Origin: DASVNK01 sp964478815 | GTDB taxonomy: Bacteria; Verrucomicrobiota; Verrucomicrobiia; Limisphaerales; SXQI01 | Length of the DNA: 64,000 bases | Direction: 5' to 3' | Assembly: GCA_964478815.1 (NCBI GenBank) | Contig: CAYZKY010000008.1 | Coordinates: forward strand, 12,544-76,543 | Shown: positions 19,301 through 26,500 of the stretch, one piece after another | Position numbering within the stretch: the stretch's first letter is position 1 | Layout of the letters: each line of letters opens with the position of its first letter | The notes under the pieces: generated by a model | Databases searched by the model: none | What the model was told of the DNA's origin: nothing | What the model saw: only the letters and a program-made list of their open reading frames with translations | Program-made: the position numbers and the translations under genes

Positions 19301-19626
19301 CCCACGGGAAATTCACGAAAATTTCCAGAGGAACACATGTCCTCGCGAAGAGTAAAGCGGCGCTGCGCGCTACAATTTATCTCACCGCGGCAGCGATTGG
19401 AAGCATTGCTCACGCTGCTCCGGTGCTCGGAGAATTCCAAAAGATTCAGAACTCGCCTCACATTGCTCGTCAACTTGTCATAGACATGCAGGACTACCGC
19501 TCCGCAGTGCTTACGGACGAAGATGCGTGGATCACACTAACTGCGGCAATGACGGCGGTAACCTTGCAATCGCTGGAAGGTGACTACTTTATCACGTCGA
19601 TGGCGCTCGGGATGCTGCTGAAGTAG
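13366..19626 (+). CDS. Rhs/YD-repeat polymorphic toxin, 2086 aa
   Basis: A signal-like N-terminus (RAIVLAYCVLWIAVSGFF) leads into about 1800 residues dominated by YD-repeat strands such as YDSLKRLSTRTKSG and YGYDSRDRRQTATL, which build the Rhs cage. The conserved core end appears near residue 1835 (YRYYSPAVGKWISQDPAG). The last 200 residues differ from the core, as in polymorphic toxins. They contain GGHHVISKPV near 1885, resembling the GHH/HNH nuclease toxin signature, followed by predicted helices. I infer a nuclease toxin released from the Rhs shell, with moderate certainty. The gene 11 bases downstream encodes a DMP19-like protein, a known immunity type. Signal-peptide export would be unusual compared with type VI-delivered Rhs proteins. 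Confidence 0.88.
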   Translation: MMSQTRPPTRAIVLAYCVLWIAVSGFFPPLYATGLANQLHTQLDKGDEATLFFQGEFQCRGNGFVEVESVRAEVTDNSSANCPASVNPVPTPTKSVRLVVNRTYNLTFGGELIYSARVNLAATPVNDLFLGEGEDSYQQRRYSVYFYHSNSGSWTKACPMVGPSWNAEADGNPSPDCEPLSEPVQFQIRRDFRARPYEHAGPARATADDQGDGEWNPEEDPLADTSAPGDGTFLQLDGGRTGQANQIPIRWETLLGRLWDGGSAGKIRYYQNGLSAASYVPGALSYVNPSMDADEVVTIYDAQDALRQVSAPQTFVDVITLSALSFELRFYLPAARGSLQGGVYSVVPGAQPFVVWKLDSPNSSTSTLRVTETRNPSDPIPLVRTSLVEYESITTTWTLTQGTGPETKWQTRHIIIETSPAARVEEVELRQGSTLPGTLVEKATTRSELEGWSEYELKSIVTDPSGDNLTTTHTYYAPVLNGPGRLWTSTYPDGYWEKRVYDTSDGGPLWRLLRPWKDGLIGGNIFTDMWVTQFEYPVGGPGTFNMQQWHNSAAYGENRGTLSSVFKSTTYEESTLFVDDPCVDSDYIEEQRRLGSLLHYGELISTKTYGPSQGRLYRKIYTKTDDTRRLDLYGYTFGIWNPATREFSGSGNDMAQVIYHGSEASDLPNTETYTQVEDVVVPPGGWIDLTRYRSTKTRRILSNGNLVARETSVYTGPGTFQLVSRLIYERDVLGHVTRVFRKDVASPYAEHTIYTADWKGSGTFPIDVKLSDTDVQGVVHTYTYDSLKRLSTRTKSGFTLAGYRPQSAIVQTIGYDAGDRIVLDRTESGSLAQQVTRTYDKSGRWRSETDVAGLTTLIDYPLGGKQRQTTFPTGAIKLEEFYRDRRLASVTGSAVVEERYNYLLSGEIWADYLGPKTITKVTTGPLSSPRWRTTAVDHRNVECQTKLPAFNDPGERIDQLHFLNDSQAEPQHITETGSDGGLRTTRFRYDGFGNRTLEVHPGADGDGDGVIQGLDSAVGGMVRLTKERVQRSDQYFEQNGSGHWFAVTDLVTYPNDLSGTEVILERRKARLSGLTANDVSETLVFDGNGAQTTVKVTVNTGNRTATTTTTIPQSSQSAVQVSVNGLVQTETTPSVSAPVWHYYDTLGREVGTTDSLGFPSGTRFNVLTSQVEAVTNKAGQVTTYAYYAAGTANAGRLLSEERLAGKKTYFNYNSRGDVTHIWGHVPYPEKREYDNYGDMIKLTTYQASAAWTGASWPGSEPAGQITTFNYDPATGLPVSKVDASNRTTSFDYYSNHEPRTTTLARWASKTLMYAVNGDLSRIDYVHTASPLTTSSVVFDDYTRLGSPRSIVDDSGTHALAYDHMGRLTSDNTTAGFLTGLKSEVRYENVLSRGKDQVTVKVGASTTLVNQYGFDGVGRIGSVTRNPGSAPYSATYAYIPNSDLLNTTTSAHGGATRLTATRQWDYGYRLREVDQWAGGLRVSRHVYGYDSRDRRQTATLADGSLWTYGYNDRDEVTSGKRTWAGGGFAPGQQFEYVYDPIGNRTTSKEGGNASGTGLRTETYGPNALNQYATKSNSGQSDIVGAAAAATAVTVNGTAATRAGEYFSRALSGGASGAPQHQTVTVVSGSQTTSGALLLPPLSQVFTYDLDGNLTGDGLWSYEWDAENRLIRQTSLLGGATPESAIKKLEFVYDYLGRRVGKTVWTKSGSGWVNPVETRFVYDGWLLLAEFNGTTVQRTYVWGLDAAGTLEDAGGVGGLAAIEQHVTPTGIFFPAYDGNGNIMALVKGDGTGVAARYEYGPFGEPIRASGPMAKANPFRWSTKFTDAESELVYYGYRYYSPAVGKWISQDPAGLKGGLNLSTFAKNNALAHFDHLGMAAFRYDGGHHVISKPVMSRLDEGIAADIFNDFQIEYNPDSSHKGWSSSHRSYNNRVNDLFESYLARNGIDAHEFSRSYDHAYGFLNDVLSDQQTSAFLHEITATHGKFTKISRGTHVLAKSKAALRATIYLTAAAIGSIAHAAPVLGEFQKIQNSPHIARQLVIDMQDYRSAVLTDEDAWITLTAAMTAVTLQSLEGDYFITSMALGMLLK

Positions 19627-19637
19627 TAAATGGTCAT

Positions 19638-20177
19638 ATGGCGACCCTTGATAGAATAAGAGAGTGGCTGGACATGAGATATTCGACTTGTGCCTACGGG
19701 TGGACGGATCCTGAGTTCGATTGCTTCGCCGATCTTCCGACAGAGTTGCGAGAGATTGCCTTGTGTGAGGTCTTCGAGATGCAGATATCGAACGGCGGCT
19801 TGCCGCAACTGTTGTGGAATACAATGAATCACTGGAGAGTATTATTGGATCAATGCTTGCGTTCCTATATGCGGATGGAGTTTGTAACAGAAGCGCAAGC
19901 TGTGATCGAATTTCAAGAATTGTTTGAGCGGTGGGAAGGTAGGTGCCAGAATCATATTCGGAAAAGAATTGACGACAACGATCCGAGGCAATTTTCCGTG
20001 TGGTGCGAGATTTCTCGTGAAGCCCTTAGCTCGCCGAAGGAAGCGTTTTTCTACTCCACTTCTGATTTGGACGAACGTCGGAGCAAGTGGATCGAGGCAC
20101 GGTCTGGGTATTTTGAGGACTTAGTGAGAAAATCCCCACCGTTTCTGGGCAAAAAGCGACAAAAGATGGATAGGTAA
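19638..20177 (+). CDS. DMP19/DUF4375-like immunity protein candidate
   Basis: This 179-residue, cytoplasmic-type protein starts 11 bases after the Rhs stop, so it is almost certainly co-transcribed. The central stretch VFEMQISNGGLPQLLWNTMN matches the DMP19-like pattern (E-x-x-NGG-x-x-Q-x-x-x-N), a family reported as immunity proteins in toxin loci. The N-terminal RIREWLDMRYSTCAYGW and C-terminal WIEARSGYFEDLV complete a helical domain. Its position directly after the variable Rhs tip is where an immunity gene is expected. It probably binds and neutralises the toxin tip; this rests on family and position, not on direct evidence. Confidence 0.72.
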   Translation: MATLDRIREWLDMRYSTCAYGWTDPEFDCFADLPTELREIALCEVFEMQISNGGLPQLLWNTMNHWRVLLDQCLRSYMRMEFVTEAQAVIEFQELFERWEGRCQNHIRKRIDDNDPRQFSVWCEISREALSSPKEAFFYSTSDLDERRSKWIEARSGYFEDLVRKSPPFLGKKRQKMDR

Positions 20178-20208
20178 CGTGAGTTGTAGAACTTGATTGA
20201 AGAAAAGT

Positions 20209-20586
20209 ATGAGCAGAATACACTTGGCTAAGTTGGCTACGCAAGCGCTGGTTCTGATATCGTTTTTTTCAGGGCGAGTCTACTGCGCAGATTCAGCGCA
20301 TCTGAGAGTTGGCGCGTCGAACGACTGGGTCTTGGTGCATTCCGATGCGCTGCATGGACCCCGAACAGCCGCCGAGAAGAAAGCCCGGCTGGCTGAGTTG
20401 CGAGCCCGGCAAGCCGCCGCCCGGGCGGCCAAACTGGAGCAGGCGAAGCAGCGCCGCGCGCAGTCGCCCATTCGTAATCCCGAACTGGCCAACTACGACA
20501 CCAACGCCAACGGCTTTCTCGAAGGCGAGGAATACGCCAAATACCAAGCTGACCGTGCCGCCGCGGCGGCCAAGCCGAAGGAGTAG
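20209..20586 (+). CDS. Secreted small protein with Ala-rich coiled coil and EF-hand-like motif
   Basis: The ATG at 20209 gives 125 residues with an N-terminal signal (LAKLATQALVLISFFSGRVYC). An alternative TTG lies at 20197. A long Ala/Arg/Lys helix in the middle (AEKKARLAELRARQAAARAA) is probably a coiled coil. It is followed by YDTNANGFLEGEEYAKY, a good match to an EF-hand calcium loop. It ends the probable Rhs operon and is followed by a terminator at 20641. A calcium-binding envelope protein is likely. A role with the Rhs toxin is only suggested by position. Confidence 0.6.
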   Translation: MSRIHLAKLATQALVLISFFSGRVYCADSAHLRVGASNDWVLVHSDALHGPRTAAEKKARLAELRARQAAARAAKLEQAKQRRAQSPIRNPELANYDTNANGFLEGEEYAKYQADRAAAAAKPKE

Positions 20587-20640
20587 CCACTGACCATTCG
20601 ATCCATGGGGTTCTATTCCCTGCTCGTTCTGCGGCTGTTG

Positions 20641-20671
20641 GCCCTCGTGCTTTTGCACGGGGGTTTTTTAT
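20641..20671 (+). terminator. Rho-independent terminator after the Rhs/immunity genes
   Basis: The stem CCCTCGTGC and GCACGGGGG, with one G-T pair and a short loop, is followed by a run of T (GTTTTTTATT). It lies 55 bases after the stop at 20586 and closes the rightward transcript. Confidence 0.8.
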
Positions 20672-20700
20672 TGGCCGGTCTCGAAGTCGAACGGCCTGAC

Positions 20701-21101
20701 GAGAACGCGCTTAGCCGGAGGAAGGATCAGGTCACGGTCAAGGTGGGTGCGGCGACGACGCTGGTGAACCAGTATGGCTTCGACGGGGTGGGACGGATCG
20801 GCAGTGTCACGCGCAATCCGGGCAGCGCCCCTTACTCGGCGACTTATGCTTATGTGCCGGGTTCGGATCTGCTTTATACGACCACCAGTGCGAATGGCGG
20901 CACCACTCGCCTGGCCGCCACCCGGCAGTGGGATTTTGGCTACCGGTTGCGGGAGGTGGATCACTTGGCCGGCGGCTTGCGGGTCAGCCGGCATGTTTAT
21001 GGCTATGACAGCCGGGATCGCCGGCAGACGGCCACGTTGGCGATGGGTCGCTCTGGACCTACGGCTATAACGACGGTGACGAGGTCAAGAGCGGCAATCG
21101 T
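20701..21101 (+). pseudogene. Decayed Rhs fragment duplicating 17524-17926
   Basis: About 400 bases are nearly identical to an internal part of the Rhs gene at 13366-19626. The translation includes DQVTVKVGAATTLVNQYGFD and HVYGYDSRDRRQTATLA, as in the parent. One G is missing relative to the parent just after the TLA codons near 21045, which shifts the frame. It lacks the Rhs core end and any toxin tip. It begins right after the terminator at 20641. This is a recombination relic or displaced cassette of the kind known at Rhs loci. It is not expected to make a functional product. Confidence 0.85.
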
Positions 21102-21290
21102 GGTAGTGGTCTGCCAGCGACCATCTGACGGCGCGCTCCTTGCCCAACCTTCGCCCGTGAAGGTCTTAGATTAGCTTTGGCCCCGAGTTTATTCAGGGCG
21201 ATCAAGAGCGACAATTAGTTCCGCGCCGCACTGGGATTCCGGTTAGAAAGCGCCTGGAAATTGGCGTTCGGTTAAACGCAGTTGCTGTAT

Positions 21291-21319
21291 TTGGATGTTG
21301 ATTGCAAACGTACGATAAT
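21291..21319 (+). promoter_or_regulatory. Candidate sigma-70 promoter of the recombinase gene
   Basis: TTGGAT and GATAAT are separated by 17 bases, about 110 bases before the start at 21428. The -10 lies in an 8-base inverted repeat (ACGATAAT and ATTATCGT, 21312-21332), which could be an operator. Confidence 0.45.
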
Positions 21320-21332
21320 GGTAGATTATCGT
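21312..21332. promoter_or_regulatory. Palindrome over the recombinase promoter -10
   Basis: Arms ACGATAAT and ATTATCGT flank GGTAG. The overlap with the -10 element suggests a repressor site. The near-match ACGTGCGATAAT at 22459-22470 is part of the promoter of the antitoxin gene, so the shared bases may simply be promoter sequence. Confidence 0.4.
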
Positions 21333-21427
21333 AAGATAGGGGACTTAACGCCTCTTCCGGACTCGGAATTTTTCTGCTATTCTTGCCTCATCGAGGACAC
21401 GGGCGTTCTCGTTTTGAAGGCAAAGGC

Positions 21428-22396
21428 ATGGCTGGAGATTCCCCGAAAATCAGTTCAGGAGAGGTTTGCCTTTCCCTCGACGACCTGCTGGCCGAAGCGC
21501 AGGCGGCTGCCAGGGACTCGATTCCCCCGAACACGGCAAGGGCGTATCGGACGGACTGGAACGATTTCCGGAAGTTTTGCGAGCGGCAGCGGCTGTCGCT
21601 CTTGCCTGCGCGTGCGGAAACCGTTTGCGCTTATCTTGCAGCCCGTGCGCGTTGCCACAAAACCTCCACCCTCCGGCGGCGGCTCACCGTCATCGGCAAG
21701 GTTCACCGGATTCGTGGCTGTGCCAATCCCCTCGACGACATGCGCGTCAAGCAGACCTGGCGCGGCCTCCTGCGCCAGAGGTCAGCATGCACGACCCAAA
21801 AGTCTCCCGCGCTCCTTCGTGACTTGCAGGCCATTGCAGGCGCATTCGGTGACAGCCTCGCCGACCTGCGCGACCGGGCCATCATTCTCTTGGGCTTTGC
21901 TGCAGGCATGCGGCGTTCGGAACTCGTCGCTCTCGATGTGAGCAGCTTCGAGCAAGCCGAAGAAGGACTTGTCCTCTACATCGCCCGGAGCAAGACCGAC
22001 CAGACCGGACGTGGACGAAAGGTCGGCATCCCCTTTGGCCAGAATCCCCTCACCTGCCCTGTCCGGGCGGTTCAAACCTGGCTGGAAGCGTCGCAGATCT
22101 CTGGCGATGCCCTCTTTCGCAAGGTCAACCGGCATGGACGGCTGGAAGGAAAGCGGCTTTCAGCGCATTCCGTGGCCCTCATCGTCAAGCGCGCCTTCGA
22201 ACGCATTGGGAAAGTTCCCGCTGCTTTCTCCGGCCATTCCCTGCGGGCTGGCTTGGCCACGCAGGCCGCCATGTCCGGCGCGAGCGAACGCTCGATTCAG
22301 AACCAGACCGGGCACCGCAGCCTCGCCGTCCTTCGCAGATATATTCGCGATGGCAGCCTGTTTCGCGAGAATGCGGCGAAGAAAACCGGCCTGTAG
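21428..22396 (+). CDS. Tyrosine recombinase / phage-type integrase
   Basis: The start at 21428 gives 322 residues, normal for XerC/D-like enzymes; the open frame upstream is probably untranslated. An N-terminal SAM-like DNA-binding domain (NTARAYRTDWNDFRKFCE) precedes the catalytic domain. That domain carries Arg in GMRRSEL near 160, a Lys in SKTDQ near 195, HSLRAG near 270, GHRS near 294 and the likely nucleophile Tyr in RRYIR near 303. All catalytic positions are present, so it should be active in site-specific strand exchange. On a plasmid it may resolve multimers or integrate a cassette. It is followed directly by a toxin-antitoxin pair, a common arrangement for small mobile modules. No convincing attachment site was found. 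Confidence 0.9.
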   Translation: MAGDSPKISSGEVCLSLDDLLAEAQAAARDSIPPNTARAYRTDWNDFRKFCERQRLSLLPARAETVCAYLAARARCHKTSTLRRRLTVIGKVHRIRGCANPLDDMRVKQTWRGLLRQRSACTTQKSPALLRDLQAIAGAFGDSLADLRDRAIILLGFAAGMRRSELVALDVSSFEQAEEGLVLYIARSKTDQTGRGRKVGIPFGQNPLTCPVRAVQTWLEASQISGDALFRKVNRHGRLEGKRLSAHSVALIVKRAFERIGKVPAAFSGHSLRAGLATQAAMSGASERSIQNQTGHRSLAVLRRYIRDGSLFRENAAKKTGL

Positions 22397-22441
22397 GACT
22401 CCCCGTCCTAATCTGAGCCGCTCGCTCCCTGGAGCGAACCC

Positions 22442-22487
22442 TTGCCATTACGCGTTGGACGTGCGATAATCTGACCATACTAGTCAG
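22442..22487 (+). promoter_or_regulatory. Promoter and operator of the antitoxin-toxin pair
   Basis: TTGCCA at 22442 and GATAAT at 22465 are separated by 17 bases, a near-consensus promoter ending 31 bases before the ATG at 22502. Just after the -10, CTGAC and GTCAG (22471-22487) form an inverted repeat, the usual place for antitoxin autoregulation. Confidence 0.6.
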
Positions 22488-22501
22488 CTATTGAGGATGC
22501 T

Positions 22502-22807
22502 ATGTCCAAGCCCTTTCTTCCCGATGAACCCAAACAAGTGCCGCTCCTTGGCGGATTCCCCAGCTGGAAGCTGGAAGAAGCCAAGGCGCGCTTCAGCGAA
22601 CTCGTCAAGTCCGCCCAGGGCGGCCCCCAGCGGGTGACCGTGCATGGGCGCGATGCCGTCATGGTGGTGGATGCCGAAATGTTTGCCGCCCTGCTGCCCT
22701 CCAGCCAGCAGCCGAGCCTGCACCAGCTGCTTTCCGAATCGCCGCTGGCTCGACTCAAATTCGGCGGCAAATCGGTTCGGGCTCCCGTTCGAGACGTTGA
22801 CCTATGA
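22502..22807 (+). CDS. Phd/YefM-type antitoxin
   Basis: This 101-residue protein has the Phd/YefM fold signature: W(K)LEEAKARFSELVKSAQ, then PQRVTVHGRDAVMVVDAEMF. A variable C-terminal tail should wrap the toxin. The start codon of the toxin overlaps its last codons (ATGA at 22804-22807), the typical coupling of such pairs. It should neutralise the PIN-domain toxin and repress the pair through the operator upstream. The N-terminal extension before the fold, KPFLPDEPKQVPLLGGFPS, is common for such antitoxins encoded with PIN toxins. Confidence 0.88.
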   Translation: MSKPFLPDEPKQVPLLGGFPSWKLEEAKARFSELVKSAQGGPQRVTVHGRDAVMVVDAEMFAALLPSSQQPSLHQLLSESPLARLKFGGKSVRAPVRDVDL

Positions 22808-23247
22808 GCGGCTGGCTGCTCGACACGAACGTCCTCTCCGAACTTCGGAAAGGCAGCCGTTCCCACGCCTCCGTCACGGCCTGGGCGGAAGTTCAAGCCC
22901 CCCACCAGCTTTTCGTCAGCCGCATCACGCTGGGCGAGATCCAGTATGGCATCGAGCAAGCCGCCGATCCGGCCTTTCGGCTGGAACTTCAACAATGGGT
23001 CGAGACCCGCCTTCTGCCCTGGTTTGGTGGGCGGATTCTGGAGGTGGACCAGCCGGTCATTGTGGTGTGGCGGCGAATGGTCGACAGGGGGCGAAAACGA
23101 AACCACACCTTCAGCCAGCCTGACCTGTTTATTGCCGCGACGGCGAAGGTGCACGGTCTCGGTGTCGCCACGCGCAACGTGGAGGATTTTGCGCTCGCAG
23201 GCATCGCCGTCACCAACCCATGGAAATATCGCGCGTCTCGACCGTAG
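22804..23247 (+). CDS. vapC: PIN-domain toxin, VapC-like
   Basis: This 147-residue protein overlaps the antitoxin gene by four bases. It begins with the PIN hallmark WLLDTNVLSELRKG (first acidic residue Asp near 7). The other acidic residues are in LGEIQYGIE and in the late motif SQPDLFIAATAKVHG, followed by LGVATRNVEDF. All four expected metal-binding acidic positions are present. Proteins of this family are RNases that cleave tRNA or rRNA when the antitoxin is lost. It probably stabilises the element through post-segregational killing. A second, independent PIN toxin pair lies at 35421-36096. Confidence 0.9.
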   Translation: MSGWLLDTNVLSELRKGSRSHASVTAWAEVQAPHQLFVSRITLGEIQYGIEQAADPAFRLELQQWVETRLLPWFGGRILEVDQPVIVVWRRMVDRGRKRNHTFSQPDLFIAATAKVHGLGVATRNVEDFALAGIAVTNPWKYRASRP

Positions 23248-23337
23248 CCTGCACTGTAATCTCTCGCCGTGCGCCAGAGGATGGAGCGGACACGAGCACG
23301 CGTTTCCATATCAGACGGCATCCGACAGGATTGAATC

Positions 23338-23484
23338 ATGAAGACACTTAGTGGGACCGAAGTCGCTCGAAACTTCCGCCGGGTGCTGGGCGGCCTGTAT
23401 CGCAAGCTGGATGACGAAACCGCGGATGCCTTGCTGCAGGAGCTGGGGAAGGCCCGCCGGGGCACGAGAGGTAACCTGAATTAG
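23338..23484 (+). pseudogene. Short antitoxin-like remnant, 48 aa
   Basis: The frame encodes 48 residues. It begins TLSGTEVARNFRRVLG, which matches the first helix of Phd/MazE-like antitoxins (SGTEVARNFRxVL). It then passes at once to a stretch typical of an antitoxin C-terminus (DDETADALLQELGKARRG). The DNA-binding and dimer core in between is missing, so it looks like an internally deleted antitoxin. No toxin follows. It lies 90 bases after the complete pair and may still interfere with related pairs, but this is not testable from sequence alone. Confidence 0.5.
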
Positions 23485-23565
23485 CAGGCAGCTTGTTTAC
23501 CTGGATCCGGCGGATCCTTCCAGGATAAAGAGGCATATTTCGGAACTCCATTACAGAGCCCTCCT

Positions 23566-26500
23566 TCACTCCGCCGTGATCGCACCCAGAAAAGGAGCAG
23601 CGTTGGCCATGGTGGAAGTGAAATCGATGTTTTCGATGGGCGTCTCCGGCCAGGGGTTCTCCCAGGTCGTAATCGTCCATGCTGTTTCCGAACCCATTGG
23701 GTTCGACCCGTTGCTCAAGGAGATGGAAGCCGGATCCTTGAGCTCGAAAGGAGAGGAATCTTGGGCTGGCGTCCAACACCAGACGTTCCAGCCATAGACG
23801 ATTGGGAGTTCATCCGTCCGGCCGTCCACGAAACGAATCTTGAACGTGCCGATCCTAGTGTTGATCCCGTCCGGCGTGTAACTGGCGTGCACAAAGTGCA
23901 ACCGCCGATAGCTACCCCCGATCCGAATGGCGGTGACATGCGCTGGAAACGCATCCCAAACCTTCACCGTGGCGGTACCGGCCAGTTGCACGACACCGCG
24001 CAAGTCGAACCCAATTCGGCCCCAGGTTCTCCAACCCTCCGTTCGTTCGACCGGGCTCATGTAGTGGCTACCGTTTACGCTCGGGTCAAACCATGCTTCG
24101 TCAAGCGCTCCATTATAGAAGGATGAAAGATCGATCTGGGCTGAGCCGGCTCGAAGGCTGCGCGGCGGGATGTTCCAGTCGGACCGGTAGTCGGCCGCCG
24201 CCTCCTCCATGCGACCCAACCGGCGCAGGATCGCCCCACGGCGCAGCAACATGGCGCGGCGCAAGTCTGTACCGGAACGGCCCGAGGCCTGCGCCAACTT
24301 CAAGGCATGCTCGAATGAGCTCTTCGCCTCCGCATCCCGTCCGAGACTTGCTACAAGGAACCCTTGAGCCAGGTGCCAATTGATCTCTTGCGATTCGCGC
24401 TTCAGCCCACGGACGACCCAACGCAACGCCTCTTCTCGCCCGTTCCACACTTGCCAAGTCCAGAGAGCGTCCCACATCACCGAACGGTCGCTGGGCTGCC
24501 GCTCGGCATCGCGCCGAATGAGGTGCGACATGCCCTCGATTCCAGCGGGTCGAAGGTCCCGCTGGATTTGCGGGAAGCGGCGGGCCAGCGAGTTCAATAC
24601 GGCGCGGTCCTCAGAGTTTCTCTGCAATGCCGCCAGGCACCCCTCCAGCCATTCCCGGGAGTTTTCGCTGCGCGGAGGCACCTCGTTCGTGAGGGATCGC
24701 CACGGCGACAACGAACGCTCCGCCCGATCCGCCAAGAACCAATTCATCCAGCGCGCGTAATAGCCATCAGGAGTTCCCGAAATCCTCTTTCCTCCCGAGT
24801 GCGATAGCTCGAATCCAAACCTGCCACCGGCGAGCCGATTTCCCATTCGCCCCGCCTTTTCCGAAGCCGATCCCTCCGCCGCCCGTATTTCGCCGCCCGC
24901 TAGAAACTCGGCCAACTGCAACAGTTCGCGCGGCACCGGTTCGGACGGCACCGGGACGTCTCCTAGTCTGAATTGCCTATCACCCCAGAGGGTGGCTATG
25001 CGATTTCCCGCGTGTGTGAATCGAGCGATCCTGGCGGGGGCAGCTCGCCGGTGCGGATCGGCCAGCGGACGCCCAGTGCCCGCGTCCCATAGCCAGACCG
25101 CGCCATCCTCGCTGGCCGTGACTACTCGGGAACCGTCGGGACTGAATTCGGCCTCGTTGATCTTGCCCTCATGGCGCATCGGGCTGCCGACGAGCCGCCC
25201 CGTCAGGATCTCCCACACCCGCGCCGCCTTGTCGCCACACACGGCCACAAAAAAGGCACCTGACCGATCGAACCGAGCCTGCTCTACCTCGTGCGGGTGC
25301 CAGAGCGGCTCGCCGTGCTGCAGCCCGGTAGCCGTGTCCCACAGCCGCGCCGTTCGGTCGCGGCAAGCGGTAATGACTCGCCGGCCGTCCGGGCTGAAAG
25401 CGGCGTCCAGGACCTGCGCTTCATGTCGCATAGGCGGCAGCACCGCCCGGCCGGAACGAGCGTCCCAGACTTGCGCCGTGCCATCCAGTGAGGCCGTCAG
25501 CACTCGATGGCCATCGGGGTGAAATTGCACCGCCCAAACCTCGCGCGCATGGCGGAGTGGAGGCCCGGCCGGCTCACCCGTGGAACTCCTCCATACCCGC
25601 GCCGTTCCGTCGAAGGAGGCGGTGGCCAGCAGGGTTGCATCCGGACTGAAGTCCGCGCTCGTGATGTGAAGCTCGTGCCGAAACTCATTACCCAACGCTT
25701 GGCCAGTGTGAACATCGAAAATTCGGCCTGCACCGGCGACGGTAATGCCGGCGACCCACCTCCCGTCGCGGCTAAAGCGCACGTTTTGGAGATCGGCCAA
25801 GGTTCCCGTCCAAATCAAACGCGGACGATCCCCGGTGATATCGAGAAGTCTGGGGCCGACTCCCCCGGAAAACGCGGCGAACCGGCCATCCGGACTGACA
25901 TCCATCCTCAATGCCTCCATGTCGTTTTGACTGAAATCGAGGATTCGCCCCGACCGGACATCCCAGATTCTGGCGGTGCGGTCTTCGGAAGCAGTCACTA
26001 CTCGGCCTCCTTCCGGATCGAATTCGGCCCAGTACAATTCATGGTCGTGGTAGAATGGCTCGGTCCAAGGCGCTCCAGTAAGTGCGTTCCACACCCGCAC
26101 CGAACGATCGTTGGATGTTGTGACGACGAACAGCCCATTCGGACTGAAACGGGCCGAACGCACGCGATCCCGATGGCGGAGCGGCTCTGAGATCGCCTCC
26201 CCCGTGCGGGCGTCCCAAAGCCGCGCCGTGCCGTCCCAGGAAGCAGTGAGGATTCGCCCGCCGTCGGGACTGAAGGAAGCCATGCGGACGACGCTATCGT
26301 GACGTAGCATTGGCTCCATCAGCTCGCCCGATTCGGCGTTCCAGATCCGAACATTGGGGTCTCCCGATGCCGTGACCAAAAACTGACCGTCGGGACTGAA
26401 CTCGGCCCAGAGGACTCGCCCGGCATCAGGTTGCGGATGGTGCTGGAAGGGTTTCCCGATCGGCAAGCCGGTGGCCGCATCCCACACGCGGGCGGTTCCG

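Noticed and set aside
21308..22470. ACGTACGATAAT and ACGTGCGATAAT as attachment sites flanking the recombinase
   Set aside because: Both fit as promoter -10 regions and the match is too short and imperfect for an att core.
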